In this document: in pieces, positions 25,951 to 35,257 of the stretch
Layout: each line of letters opens with the position of its first letter
Position numbering within the stretch: the stretch's first letter is position 1
Assembly (NCBI RefSeq): GCF_019263705.2
Contig: NZ_JADQDK010000001.1
Coordinates: 5,952,001 to 6,016,000 of the forward strand
Direction of reading: 5' to 3'
Length of the DNA: 64,000 bases
DNA from: Pseudonocardia abyssalis
Lineage (GTDB): Bacteria > Actinomycetota > Actinomycetes > Mycobacteriales > Pseudonocardiaceae
Translations under genes and position numbers: made by a program
Notes under the pieces: model-generated
The model's database searches: none
The model's input: only the letters and a program-made list of their open reading frames with translations
What the model was told of the DNA's origin: nothing

Positions 25951-27116
25951 GTCGGCTCCGATCCGCGCTCGTCGCACTCCCGCTCACGGTGCTGGTCGCC
26001 GGCTGCGGCAGCGGCGGCGTGTACGACTTCCCGTTGCCCGGCGGCGCGGACGTCGGTGACCGGCCCTACACGGTGACGGTCCAGTTCCAGGACGTGCTCG
26101 ACCTCGTGCCGCGGTCCATGGTCAAGGTCGACGGGGTCGAGGTCGGCCGCGTCGAGTCCGTCGCGCTGGCCGCGGACGGGTGGACCGCAGACGTGCTCGT
26201 CACCCTGCCCGGCGACGTGGCGGTGCCCCATGACGCGACCTTCAGCCTGCAGCAGACGAGCCTGCTCGGCGAGAAGTACGTGTCGATCTCCGTGCCCGAG
26301 GGGGCGACGGGCAGGATCGCCGCCGGCACCGTCGTCCCGCTGGCCGCCACCGACCGCGGGGTGGAGGTCGAGGAGGTCCTCGGCGCGCTGTCCATGGTCC
26401 TCAACGGTGGGGCCGTCGAGCAGGTCCGCACGATCGCCCAGGAGGTGAACGCGGCCCTGGAGGGCAACGAGACCGAGGTCCGGGCCCTGCTCGGAGACCT
26501 CGACACCTTCGTGGGCGGGCTCGACGAGCAGCGCGCGGAGATCGTGCGCGCGCTCGACTCGCTCAACGCGCTCGGCGGGCAGCTGCAGGCCCGCACCGGG
26601 CAGATCGCCGCGGTGCTGGAGGGGATCGGCCCGGGCCTCGCCGTCCTGGAGTCCCAGCGCACCGAGCTGGTCGGCATGCTGGCGTCGCTGGACCGGCTCA
26701 GCGACGTCGGGGTCGACGTGATCAATCGCAGCCAGGACGACGTCGTCGAGGACCTGCGGCTGCTCACCCCCACGCTCGAGCAGCTGGCCGTCTCGGCCGA
26801 GGACCTGGCCGTCAGCCTCTCCGTCGTGCCCACCTACCCGTTCCACGACGAGTACATCCGGGCCGAGCAGGGCGACTACGTCGACGGATTCATCCGGGTC
26901 AGCGGGGACCTCACCGACATCCTCGGCAACCTCGGCCGGACCCAGCAGCCGATCCTCGACCCGGAGATCCTGGGCGGGCCGCAGGCCGGTGGCGTCGAGC
27001 AGCCACCGCCGGCCTCACCGGGGGAGATCCCGCCCGTCCCGATCCCCGCCCTGCCCGGCGGCGGCGGGCAGGGCGGCCTCGGCGACCTCCTCGGCGCCGT
27101 CATCGGAGGTGGCTGA
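25947..27116 (+). CDS. mceE: MCE-family lipoprotein (MceE position)
   Basis: 389 aa with a lipoprotein signal peptide: basic start, hydrophobic core and lipobox LVAG-C, lipidated Cys at residue 20. The MlaD domain follows ([14 protein letters not shown]), then a helical region to about 330 and a Pro/Gly-rich tail. MceE is the lipid-anchored subunit in canonical mce operons, and this gene is fifth in order, as expected. ATGA overlap with mceD and TGATG with mceF. Confidence 0.93.
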   Translation: MSRLRSALVALPLTVLVAGCGSGGVYDFPLPGGADVGDRPYTVTVQFQDVLDLVPRSMVKVDGVEVGRVESVALAADGWTADVLVTLPGDVAVPHDATFSLQQTSLLGEKYVSISVPEGATGRIAAGTVVPLAATDRGVEVEEVLGALSMVLNGGAVEQVRTIAQEVNAALEGNETEVRALLGDLDTFVGGLDEQRAEIVRALDSLNALGGQLQARTGQIAAVLEGIGPGLAVLESQRTELVGMLASLDRLSDVGVDVINRSQDDVVEDLRLLTPTLEQLAVSAEDLAVSLSVVPTYPFHDEYIRAEQGDYVDGFIRVSGDLTDILGNLGRTQQPILDPEILGGPQAGGVEQPPPASPGEIPPVPIPALPGGGGQGGLGDLLGAVIGGG

Positions 27117-28378
27117 TGCTCACCCGCACCGTCCGGATCCAGGTCACGGTCTTCCTGCTGATCGCCGTGCTCGGCGTCTCCTACACCGGCATCCGCTACG
27201 CCGACCTGGGCCGGTTCGTCGGCCTGGACGGCTACCGCGTCGACGTCGAGCTCGCCGAGTCGGGCGGGATCTTCGCCAACGCGGAGGTCACCTACCGCGG
27301 CGTCCCGGTGGGCCGGGTCGACCGGCTGGAGCTGCGCCCCGGCGGGGTCACCGCGGTCCTGGGGATGGACCGCGGTGGTCCGGACATCCCGGCCTCGGCG
27401 TCCGCGGTGGTCGTCAACCGCTCGGCGGTCGGCGAGCAGTACCTCGACCTGCGCCCGGACGCCACCGGCGGCCCGGCCCTGGCGGACGGATCGATCATCC
27501 CGGTGGGCCGGACCAGCGTCCCGCTGCCGATCGAGCAGGTAGTGGCCAGTGCCGACGGCCTCGTCCGATCGGTGCCGCTCGACGACCTGAGCACGGTCGT
27601 GGAGGAGCTGGGTCTGGCGTTCTCCGACACCGGTCCGGCGCTGCGGTCGCTGGTGGTGGACGGCCAGGCCCTGACCCGGGCGGCCATCGAGGCGAAGGAC
27701 CCGACGCTGCAGCTGATCCGCGACGCCCGCACCGTGCTGCAGACCCAGAACGACCTGGCTCCGCAGGTCCGCTCGTTCAGCGACGACCTGCGGCTGGTCG
27801 CCGAGCAGCTGCGGACCTCCGACCCCGACCTGCGCGGGCTGGTCCGGACGCTGCCGCAGCTCGCCGGTGAGGTCCGGAACGTGCTCACCGACACCGGTGC
27901 ACCCCTGGAGGGCCTGCTCGCCGACCTGCTGACCACCTCGCGCCTGCTGGAGCCCCGGACCGACGGGCTGCGCCAGCTGCTGGTCACCTTCCCGGTGATG
28001 TCGGCGGGCAGCTTCAGCGTGGTGCCCGAGGACGGCATCGGCAACATCCAGCTCGACCTCAACCTGGCCGAGCCGCCCGTGTGCACCCGTGGCTACGAGG
28101 GCACGGTGCGCCGCCCGGGGTCGGAGACCTCCGACGACATGCCCGCCAACTACGAGGCGCGCTGCGCGGAGACCTCCCCCAGCCCCATCGGGGTGCGGGG
28201 CGACGGGAACGCCCCCGACTACGGTCCGGCCCCCGAACCGACCGAGCCCGGCGGGTTCCGGCCCACGGGCACCCGCCTGTCCGCCGGGCAGGACGACGAC
28301 GTCCCCGGGTTGGCCGGCGCCGCCGGGCTCCCCGGCCCCCCGGCGACGATCGCCGGACCACTGGAGGCGCAGCGATGA
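27116..28378 (+). CDS. mceF: MCE-family protein F
   Basis: 420 aa; TM anchor about 7-25, MlaD domain with VTYRGVPVGRVDRL and GEQYLDLRP, a long helical region, and a disordered Pro/Gly/Glu tail of about 60 residues. It is the last of the six mce genes. The start overlaps mceE's stop (TGATG), and the ATGA at its end couples it to the first Mce-associated protein. Confidence 0.92.
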   Translation: MLTRTVRIQVTVFLLIAVLGVSYTGIRYADLGRFVGLDGYRVDVELAESGGIFANAEVTYRGVPVGRVDRLELRPGGVTAVLGMDRGGPDIPASASAVVVNRSAVGEQYLDLRPDATGGPALADGSIIPVGRTSVPLPIEQVVASADGLVRSVPLDDLSTVVEELGLAFSDTGPALRSLVVDGQALTRAAIEAKDPTLQLIRDARTVLQTQNDLAPQVRSFSDDLRLVAEQLRTSDPDLRGLVRTLPQLAGEVRNVLTDTGAPLEGLLADLLTTSRLLEPRTDGLRQLLVTFPVMSAGSFSVVPEDGIGNIQLDLNLAEPPVCTRGYEGTVRRPGSETSDDMPANYEARCAETSPSPIGVRGDGNAPDYGPAPEPTEPGGFRPTGTRLSAGQDDDVPGLAGAAGLPGPPATIAGPLEAQR

Positions 28379-28950
28379 CCGTGACCGACATCGAGCCCGC
28401 CCTCGACCCGTCCGGCGGGTCACCCGAGGCCGGGGCGGCCGGCCCGCTGTGGCGTCGGCTCGCCACCGGCGCGCTCGTCCTCGCGGTGTGCGGGGTGCTG
28501 TGCGCCGCCGGGTTCGGCGTGGCGCTCGCCCTGGCCGCCGGGTCGGAGGACGCGGGCGTGGCCCGCGCCCGGGACACCGTCCGGCTGGACGCCGAGAACG
28601 CCGCGGCGGTACTCAACACCCTGTCCCCGGACACGGCCGAGGAGGGCATCGACCGGTGGGAGGAGGTGGCGACCGGGCCGCTGCTCGCCGAGCTGACGCG
28701 CAGCCGCGCGGCGTTCGTGGAGACCATCCAGCAGGCCCGGCGGAGCACGGAGGCCCGCCCGCTGGACTCCGCCGTCGCGACGCTCGACCTCGCCGGCGGC
28801 ACCGCCACGGTCCTGGTGTCCACCGACATCCTCACCACCCCGCCCGACGGGGAGCCGGTGACCAACCGGCAACGACTGGAGGTCGTCATGACCCGCACCG
28901 ACGAGGGCTGGAAGGCCAGCGGCGTGCGCGTGATCGGGCTCAACCCGTGA
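28375..28950 (+). CDS. Mce-associated membrane protein (Mas-like)
   Basis: 191 aa: short acidic N-terminus, one TM helix (about 30-55), then an extracytoplasmic alpha/beta domain of the NTF2-like type seen in Mce-associated proteins. The pattern RLDAENAAAVLNTLSPD...GPLLAEL resembles the family. These proteins stabilise or modulate Mce complexes. ATGA-coupled to mceF and GTGA-coupled to the next gene. Confidence 0.82.
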   Translation: MTVTDIEPALDPSGGSPEAGAAGPLWRRLATGALVLAVCGVLCAAGFGVALALAAGSEDAGVARARDTVRLDAENAAAVLNTLSPDTAEEGIDRWEEVATGPLLAELTRSRAAFVETIQQARRSTEARPLDSAVATLDLAGGTATVLVSTDILTTPPDGEPVTNRQRLEVVMTRTDEGWKASGVRVIGLNP

Positions 28951-29717
28951 CCCGCGGCCGCCGGCCCGCTGCCGCCGCAGGTCCTGCTGCGACGAGCGCG
29001 CCTGTCCCCGACACCGCAGCTGCGCCGGTTCCGGCGGAGTCGGGGACCGATCCGGAGACCTCGGCCGCCGCCGAGCCGGAGGACCGGGCCGCCGGCGACC
29101 CTCCCGCCGTCCCCGAGGACCCGGCGCCCAGCGGCGGCCCGGGCCGACCGAGGGGCACGGCGGTGCGCGGCGAGCGGGCGCGCGCGCAGGCGGTCCAAGT
29201 GTGGCGAGGCATGATGGCGAGGCCGGTGCGCACCACCGTCGTCGCGACCGTGGTCGGCCTGCTCGGCCTCGGTGCTGCGGTGGCGATGGCGGCCCAGGCG
29301 GACGAGCTGCGCGGCCCGGCCGCGAACACCGCGCTGGTCGACCAGGAGAGCACCGCCCGGCTGCTCGGCGACGTCAACGCGGCCGTCGAGCGGACCTACG
29401 GCTACGCGTTCGACTCGCTCGACGCCGACGAGCGCGCCGCGCAGGACGCCGTCGTCGGCGCCTTCGCCGACCGGTTCCGCGAGGAGTTCGCCACCGTGCG
29501 GGAGCTGGCCCCGGCCCAGCAGGCCACGGTCACCGCCACCGTGCGGGAGTCGGCCGTGCAGAGCCTGCGGGGGAGTCGCGCGGAGGTGCTGGTGTTCGTG
29601 GACCAGACGATCCGCAACCTCGAGCTGCCCGAGGGAGCCGCCAGTGGCGCCCGGCTGGTCGTCACCGCCGAGCTGGTGGACGGGCGGTGGCGCATCGCCG
29701 ACGTGCTGAGCCGATAG
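28947..29717 (+). CDS. Mce-associated membrane protein with long disordered N-terminus
   Basis: 256 aa, GTG start inside the previous stop. The first 85 or so residues are Pro/Ala/Glu-rich and probably disordered in the cytoplasm; a TM helix follows (about 95-118), then a Mas-type extracytoplasmic domain ending GRWRIADVLSR. It pairs with the preceding Mas protein and closes the ten-gene operon. The 3' end is followed by the convergent TetR gene after 85 bp. Confidence 0.82.
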   Translation: MTRGRRPAAAAGPAATSAPVPDTAAAPVPAESGTDPETSAAAEPEDRAAGDPPAVPEDPAPSGGPGRPRGTAVRGERARAQAVQVWRGMMARPVRTTVVATVVGLLGLGAAVAMAAQADELRGPAANTALVDQESTARLLGDVNAAVERTYGYAFDSLDADERAAQDAVVGAFADRFREEFATVRELAPAQQATVTATVRESAVQSLRGSRAEVLVFVDQTIRNLELPEGAASGARLVVTAELVDGRWRIADVLSR

Positions 29718-29802
29718 CGGGCGGGTCGCAGCCCGTGGATCCCGACGTGCGCGTCTTTCGGCATCGGGTTGACACCGCACGGATCCGGGACCCCCGCACG
29801 GG

Positions 29803-30405
29803 TCACCCGGTCGAGAGGACCTCTCGGAGGTAGGGCCCGATGAGTTCGGCGATCTCACCGGCCACGGTGTCCACGTCGCGGTCGGGCAGCACCACGTGGC
29901 TGACCAGCAGCCGGGCCAGTGCGTCGGCGGCTACCGCCACCTGGCGCGGGTCCGCGGAGGGACGGCGTCGCAGGACGTGGCCGGTGAGGGCCGCGGTGGC
30001 CCGGTCGATGATCGGGGCCGAGTCGGTGGTGACCAGGTCGAGCAGGCCGCTCTCCGCCCCGGTGAGCAGGCAGGTGACCATCGGGTCCTCCCGGGCCGCG
30101 TTCAGCAGGAACCGGCAGCAGGTGCGGACCGCTTCCTGCTCGTCGCCTTCCGTGCCCGCCAGGACGTCGGACAGCGCACCGAGGAGCAGGTCGGTACGGC
30201 GGAGCACGACCGCGCGGATCAGTGCGGGCTTCGAGCCGAATTCCGCGTAGAGCGTCTGCCTGCTGATGCCCACCGCGACCGCCACGTCGCCCATCCGCAG
30301 CGACTCCCAGCCCGATCGGCCGGCAACCTGGGCGGCGGCGTCGATCACGACCTCGCGCAGCAGGTGGCGCGTGACACCCGGGAATCGGTGCTGCCCTTGT
30401 GCCAT
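29803..30405 (-). CDS. TetR-family regulator, paralogue of the one at 14250
   Basis: 200 aa. HTH recognition helix VGISRQTLYAEFGSKP is nearly the same as in the TetR at 14250-14855, and the C-terminal SHVVLPDRD matches as well. It lies convergent to the mce operon and divergent from the thioesterase gene. A GACA-N13-TGTC inverted repeat sits 11 bp before its start, so autoregulation and control of the thioesterase/BtrH pair are likely. Control of the mce operon is possible but unproven. Confidence 0.88.
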   Translation of the reverse strand: MAQGQHRFPGVTRHLLREVVIDAAAQVAGRSGWESLRMGDVAVAVGISRQTLYAEFGSKPALIRAVVLRRTDLLLGALSDVLAGTEGDEQEAVRTCCRFLLNAAREDPMVTCLLTGAESGLLDLVTTDSAPIIDRATAALTGHVLRRRPSADPRQVAVAADALARLLVSHVVLPDRDVDTVAGEIAELIGPYLREVLSTG

Positions 30406-30415
30406 GATGGCAGCC

Positions 30416-30438
30416 TGACAGATGGCGCATCGCTGTCA
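30416..30438. promoter_or_regulatory. Candidate TetR operator (TGACAG-N11-CTGTCA)
   Basis: 23-bp inverted repeat in the 67-bp divergent gap between TetR and the thioesterase. It contains GACA-N13-TGTC with GCATC at the same offset as in the P450-operon operator at 14898-14918. Confidence 0.55.
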
Positions 30439-30472
30439 AGAAGACGGACACAACGCAACGAAGGGTCCACCG

Positions 30473-31039
30473 ATGACGGAGCTTCCTCCGCGGCCAGCGG
30501 ACGCTGTCCTGCTCGACCCGCACGGGGACCGCTGCTTCGGCTGCGGCCCGGACAACCCGGCCGGGGTCGCGCTGCAGGTCTACCGCGTCGGCGACGAGGT
30601 CCTGGCTGACGTGTCCTTCGCGCCGAAGCACGCCGGCGCCCACGGTGTCGTGCACGGCGGGGTGCTGGCGTCGGCGTGCGACGACCTGGTGGCGTTCCTG
30701 CTCTACGTGCTGCAGCAGCCGGCCGTGACCCGCAGCCTCCAGATGGACTACCTGGCACCGGTGCCGGTGGGGGAGCCGCACCGGCTGGTGGGTGGACTGG
30801 TGAGTCAGGAGGGTCGTCGGTTGACGATGGTGGCCGAGGGGCGCGCCGCCGACGGTGCGGTGCGGTTCTCCGCGCGCGCCGTGTTCGTCACGGTGGACCT
30901 CGCGCACTTCGAGCGGTTCGGCGCGGTCGACGGGGCCGACGTGGTCAGCAGGTTCCGTGTCGCACGACCCGACCCGGCGACGGCGGACACCGGACCGCCC
31001 CGCCCGTCGGTGCCCGGCACGATCGCCCGGGGTGCCTGA
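30473..31039 (+). CDS. PaaI-type hotdog thioesterase
   Basis: 188 aa with a central hotdog domain. The motif GAHGVVHGGVLASACDD matches the HGG active-site block of PaaI-like thioesterases, with Asp in DD as the likely catalytic acid. An N-terminal GDRCFGCGPDNP segment (two Cys, one turn apart) is typical of the actinobacterial subgroup. ATG 30473 is followed by a normal domain start. TGATG overlap couples it to the BtrH-like gene. It likely hydrolyses an acyl-CoA or acyl-thioester; the substrate is unknown. Confidence 0.85.
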   Translation: MTELPPRPADAVLLDPHGDRCFGCGPDNPAGVALQVYRVGDEVLADVSFAPKHAGAHGVVHGGVLASACDDLVAFLLYVLQQPAVTRSLQMDYLAPVPVGEPHRLVGGLVSQEGRRLTMVAEGRAADGAVRFSARAVFVTVDLAHFERFGAVDGADVVSRFRVARPDPATADTGPPRPSVPGTIARGA

Positions 31040-32079
31040 TGGGTGGCTCGATGGTGGCCGGGTACCCGCACCGGATCGGCGGGCACTGCGGGTCCGGCTC
31101 GTTGCGTGACCTGCTCGAATGGGCCGGCCTGAGCTACGGCGACGTGCCGATGGGCGAGGGGGCGGTGTTCGGGCTGGGCGGCAGCCTGAGCTTCAGCTAC
31201 CTTCGTGGCCCCGGCCTCGGGACCCCGATCTACCTGGTCGGGCGGGGCGCATCACTGACCGAGCAGTTCAGCGCGAACCTCGGCATCGCCCAGGAGCTGC
31301 GCTCGACCGACGATCCGGTGCTGGGCTGGGAGTGGGTGCGCGACGAGCTCGATGCGGGCCGCCCGGTCCTGTGCTGGGCCGAGATGGCCGAGCTGCCTTA
31401 CCTGCGGGTGAAGATGCGGATGAGTCGCCACGACATCGTCGTCATCGGCTACGACGACGACGCGGGCACGGTTGTCGTGGTGGACAACGACCGGGCCGAG
31501 CCGCAGACGATCGGCCGCGACGACCTGGCGCGGGCCCGCTCGGCCGTCGGCTTCCCGGTGCCCACCCGGCACACCTGCTTCCGGCTCGGCTTCCCCGACG
31601 CACTGCCCGACCTGCGGGCGGCGGCGGCGAGGGCGTGTGCCGAGGCGGTGCACGGGATGTCCGACCCGGTCCCGGCGATGGGTGCGACGGCGGTCGCCGG
31701 GACCGCCGGGGTCGCTGCGTTCGTGGCCGACCTCGACCTCTGGGCCGAGCAGTTCCCGGGGGACGCGCTGGATCGTGCGCTGTTCAGCCTGCAGGTGTTC
31801 GTGGAGAAAGCGGGAACCGGCGGCGGGCTGTTCCGGCGGCTGCAGGCGGAGTTCCTGACCGATCTCGGCGGCTGGGTCGACGATCCGGCCGTGTTCGCGG
31901 CGGCCGCGGTGTACCGGCGGCTCGCCGACACGTGGTCGCGAACCGCTTCGGCTGCCGTGGGCGGGGCCCCGGCCTCCGACCGCCTCGCGGCGGTGCGCCG
32001 CGAGGCCGCCGCGCTGCCCGCCCTGGAGTGCGAGGGCGTCGACAGGCTGGCTGCGCTGGCACAGCGGCTGGCGCCCTGA
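31039..32079 (+). CDS. BtrH N-terminal-domain protein (papain-like fold, DUF4872-type C-terminus)
   Basis: 346 aa. The N-terminal half resembles the BtrH fold: C17 in GGHCGSGSLRDLL as candidate nucleophile, a His in SRHDIVVIGYDDD, and an Asp in VVVDND, giving a plausible Cys-His-Asp triad. The C-terminal half is helical, as in BtrH/DUF4872 proteins. BtrH transfers an acyl group from a carrier protein to an amine in butirosin biosynthesis. Here it is coupled to a thioesterase with no carrier protein nearby, so an acyl-CoA-dependent acyltransferase or amidase is a fair guess. Confidence 0.65.
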   Translation: MGGSMVAGYPHRIGGHCGSGSLRDLLEWAGLSYGDVPMGEGAVFGLGGSLSFSYLRGPGLGTPIYLVGRGASLTEQFSANLGIAQELRSTDDPVLGWEWVRDELDAGRPVLCWAEMAELPYLRVKMRMSRHDIVVIGYDDDAGTVVVVDNDRAEPQTIGRDDLARARSAVGFPVPTRHTCFRLGFPDALPDLRAAAARACAEAVHGMSDPVPAMGATAVAGTAGVAAFVADLDLWAEQFPGDALDRALFSLQVFVEKAGTGGGLFRRLQAEFLTDLGGWVDDPAVFAAAAVYRRLADTWSRTASAAVGGAPASDRLAAVRREAAALPALECEGVDRLAALAQRLAP

Positions 32080-32906
32080 CCAGCACCCCACCGGGGGCCA
32101 GCCCCGGCGCGGGATCCCTCGTTCAGGGCACGCCACGCGCCCCGGGAGGACGGCGCGAACCCGCTGCCGTCACCGCGGGCGGGCTCGTTGACAGCCACAC
32201 CCGGGCCGGTGCCGACCGCGTCCATCGCCAGGAGTGCGGCTCGGAACTCGGTCACCAGTCGCCGGTGCGGGCGAGGCGCCGTGACATGTCGACGCCGAGA
32301 AGGCTCTGGGAGCCGATGATCGCAGCGGCCGGGGCGGGGTCGCGGCCCTCGTGTAGGCGACGACCAGGTCGCGCAAGGCGTCGTGGATGGGGAGCCAGGC
32401 CCCGGTCTCGACCCAGAGGAGGTAGAAGCCGTAGATGGTCTTGGCGGGCGGGAAGTCGTGCGGGAACGCCGCCCAGGCGATCCCGCCGACCACCAGGTAG
32501 AAGATCGCGTCCAGGACCAGGCGGCAGGGGTGTCTCTGCGCGGATCCCCCGTCGGTCCAGGTGACGGGCGCACCAGGCTGCCGTTACGACCGCAGGTGAG
32601 CGACGGGTCGGTGGCGGTCGTGAGCGGAACCGCCGGTTCGCGGTATCGGCAGGCCCAGCGCCTCAGCGTGGAAGACCCGGGTCCTCGTGCAGGCGCTCGG
32701 CGACGGAGAGCTGCGGCTCGTAGGGCAACGGCGCCGTGTCGACAGCGGGGGCGAACCTTCCGGTCCGGTGAATCGTTAGCTCCGTGGAAAGTGCTTGTGC
32801 CTCGGGTCGCCGTGCCCAGGACCAGGACAGTGCCCGCTCACCGCTCACCGCCCGGCTCCCACCGGGCCGGCTCCAGCCCGTCGTCTGCCAGGAAGAGGAC
32901 CACCGG
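32080..32906. other. 827-bp non-coding gap with transposase relic
   Basis: Holds the IS5-type transposase fragment at 32341-32535 on the minus strand. The rest (32080-32340 and 32536-32906) shows no convincing gene, repeat pair or tRNA. The last bases contain the GGAAGAGG ribosome-binding site of the Mo hydroxylase gene. Confidence 0.7.
32341..32535 (-). pseudogene. IS5-family transposase N-terminal fragment
   Basis: The minus-strand frame reads RHPCRLVLDAIFYLVVGG then IAWAAFPHDFPP and IHDALRDLV. This is the DUF4096 region found at the N-terminus of IS5-type transposases (consensus: DAILYvLRTGcaWRmLPhDFPP). An in-frame stop lies upstream and the DDE catalytic part is missing. No terminal inverted repeats were seen, so only a remnant is left. 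Confidence 0.75.
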
Positions 32907-35249
32907 ATGGCCCACCACCGCACTGCCGCTACACCGCGACCTGCTCGCCCGCGTGTCGACGTCAGTCGACGGAAGTTCCTCGGTTTCGTCATCGCTGCCC
33001 CGACGCTGGTGGTGGCCGCGGAGATGGGGCGCCAGTCGCTCGGGCTGGGCCCGACCGCAGTCGCGAGCCCGCTCGTGTCGCCCCCGCAGGTCCCGGAGGC
33101 CTACGATCTGCTCGATCTCCTGCGCGAGACATCCCGCGCGACGGCGAATCTGATCCGCATCACGGTCAACCGCGACAGCACGGTGTCGTTCGCGCTCCCC
33201 CGCTCGGACAACGGGCAGGGCATCATCACGTCCACCCAGATGATCATCGCGGAGGAGATGGGCCTCGATCCCGACCAGGTGATCGTCACCCTGGCCGATG
33301 CCCGCCCGGAGCTGCTGTTCAACCAGATCACCGCCGGGTCGAGCACCACGTTCACCACCTACACCCCGATCCGGGTGGCGGCCGCGATCGCCAACAAGCG
33401 GCTGCTCGACGCGGCGGCGGCCCAGCTGGAGCAGGAGGTCGGCCTGCTCACCAGCCGGGCGGGCCTGATCACCAGCACCGTCGGGGCGGTGATCCCGATC
33501 GGTGACCTGGCCGAGGTCGCGGGCACCGACGTGACCGAGGAGGTGGAGGTCCTCCTCAAGCCCCGCGAGGAGTTCACGGTCGTCGGGAAGCCGCGCAACA
33601 AGTCCGACCAGCTCGCGATGGTGACCGGTGCGAAGAAGTTCGTCACCGACCTGGACATCCCCGACGCCCTGCCGACCATGGTCTGCCGGGCACCCACGCT
33701 CAACGGCACGGTCGACTCGGTGGACAACATCGACGAGGTCCGGCGGATGCCCGGCGTCACCGACGTCGAGGTGGTCGGCACCGGCATCGCGGTCCGTGCG
33801 CTGACCTTCGGCCAGTGCATCGACGCGATCCGGGTGTTGCGGGCCCGGTGGGGCCCCGGGACCGCCGAGGGCGCGAACGACGACTCGGTGCTCGCCGAGA
33901 TCAAGGCGGCCGAGCTGCCGCTGGTCGTCCCGGCCGGGGTGGTGGGCGAGAGCCTGGAGAGCGAGCACACGTTCTACTTCCGCAGCGGCGCCTCTTTGGA
34001 GACCAACTCCGCCATCGCCGACGTGCGTGACGGGAGGGCCGAGATCTGGGGCCCGGCGAAGAACCCGATCGCCGCGCAGGCCGAGATCGCCAAGGTGATC
34101 GGCCTGCCGACGAGCGCGGTCACCTTCCATGTCATCGAGGGCGGTGGCTCGTTCGGCCGCAAGCTGTTCTTCGACGCCGCGCTCGAGGCCGCGGAGATCT
34201 CGAAGAAGATGGGCAAGCCCGTCAAGCTGATGTGGCACCGCGCCGACGACTCGCGCGTCGGGCGCGTGCACCCGCTGTGCACCTCGCGCGTGCGCGCCGT
34301 CATCGCCGGGGACACGGTGGTCAGCTTCGAGCAGCGTCACGCCAGCGTGGCGACCGAGACCAACCCGGGTCTCGGCGAGCCGCTGACCGCGGCGGTGTTC
34401 AAGCTGCCGGCCGCGAACTACACGCTGTCCCAGTCCATCTTCGAGCTGACGCAGGTGACGCACTACAACTTCGGGGTGAGCACCCGGTTGCTCAACGAGG
34501 TCGACCTGCGGTTCAACACGCAGTCCACCCGCAACATCTACTCGCCCGACGTCACGGCCGCCCGCGAGCTGATGGTCGACCGGATCGCCGAGCAGATGGG
34601 CAAGGACCCCTACGAGTTCCGCCGGGAGTTCCTCAAGTCCGACCGGGCGCGCGGGGTGCTGGACAAGGTCGCCGAGGAGGGCGACTGGGGCAAGTCGATG
34701 CCGGAGGGCACCGCGCAGGGCCTCGGCTTCCACTTCGAGTACAAGGGCGTGTCGGCCTGCCTGGTGGAGATCGACTGCCGGCCGGAGACGGTGAACCGGC
34801 CGATCCGCGAGGGCGTCACCGGGCCCCGCGTGACGAAGGTGACCTTCGCGATCGATCCCGGCCTGGTGATCAACCCGCGCGGCGTCGAGGCCCAGATGAT
34901 GGGTGGCATCAACGACGCGATCGCCAACGTGTTGACCTCCAGCCTGCATCTCACCGAGGGCTACTTCGTCGAGGCCAGCTGGGACAACTACTTCTACACC
35001 CGGCAGTGGAACACCCCGATCGAGATGGACATCCACATCGTCGACTCCGGTTTCCCCGAGCCCGGCGGCATCGGTGAGGCCGGTGTGGCCTCCACCGGGG
35101 CGGCGGTCGCCAACGCCTACCGGCGCGCCACCGGCATCACGCCCGAGTTCTTCCCGATCAACCACAAGGACCCGTTCCCGTACGAGCCCAAGCCGGTCGT
35201 GCCGCCGGTCCCGCAGTCGCCCACCAATGGGCTGCAGTTCACCTTCTAG
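32907..35249 (+). CDS. Tat-exported molybdenum hydroxylase large subunit (IorB-like)
   Basis: 780 aa. A twin-arginine signal (S20-RRKFLG) plus hydrophobic segment marks Tat export of the folded enzyme. The body is a xanthine dehydrogenase/aldehyde oxidase-family Moco subunit of the isoquinoline 1-oxidoreductase type: EGGGSFGRK contacts the molybdopterin, and E724 in PGGIGEAGV is the predicted active-site glutamate. ATG 32907 has GGAAGAGG upstream and places the Tat motif at residue 20. The iron-sulfur subunit follows 8 bp later. These enzymes hydroxylate N-heterocycles or oxidise aldehydes; the substrate here is unknown. Confidence 0.88.
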   Translation: MAHHRTAATPRPARPRVDVSRRKFLGFVIAAPTLVVAAEMGRQSLGLGPTAVASPLVSPPQVPEAYDLLDLLRETSRATANLIRITVNRDSTVSFALPRSDNGQGIITSTQMIIAEEMGLDPDQVIVTLADARPELLFNQITAGSSTTFTTYTPIRVAAAIANKRLLDAAAAQLEQEVGLLTSRAGLITSTVGAVIPIGDLAEVAGTDVTEEVEVLLKPREEFTVVGKPRNKSDQLAMVTGAKKFVTDLDIPDALPTMVCRAPTLNGTVDSVDNIDEVRRMPGVTDVEVVGTGIAVRALTFGQCIDAIRVLRARWGPGTAEGANDDSVLAEIKAAELPLVVPAGVVGESLESEHTFYFRSGASLETNSAIADVRDGRAEIWGPAKNPIAAQAEIAKVIGLPTSAVTFHVIEGGGSFGRKLFFDAALEAAEISKKMGKPVKLMWHRADDSRVGRVHPLCTSRVRAVIAGDTVVSFEQRHASVATETNPGLGEPLTAAVFKLPAANYTLSQSIFELTQVTHYNFGVSTRLLNEVDLRFNTQSTRNIYSPDVTAARELMVDRIAEQMGKDPYEFRREFLKSDRARGVLDKVAEEGDWGKSMPEGTAQGLGFHFEYKGVSACLVEIDCRPETVNRPIREGVTGPRVTKVTFAIDPGLVINPRGVEAQMMGGINDAIANVLTSSLHLTEGYFVEASWDNYFYTRQWNTPIEMDIHIVDSGFPEPGGIGEAGVASTGAAVANAYRRATGITPEFFPINHKDPFPYEPKPVVPPVPQSPTNGLQFTF

Positions 35250-35257
35250 GAGCCGAC

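Noticed and set aside
29718..29802. Possible terminator between the mce operon and TetR
   Set aside because: Only a weak 5-bp arm pair with a long loop could be found.
32838..35165. 775-aa open frame antisense to the Mo hydroxylase gene
   Set aside because: No recognisable motif; the plus-strand Tat and Moco motifs are decisive.
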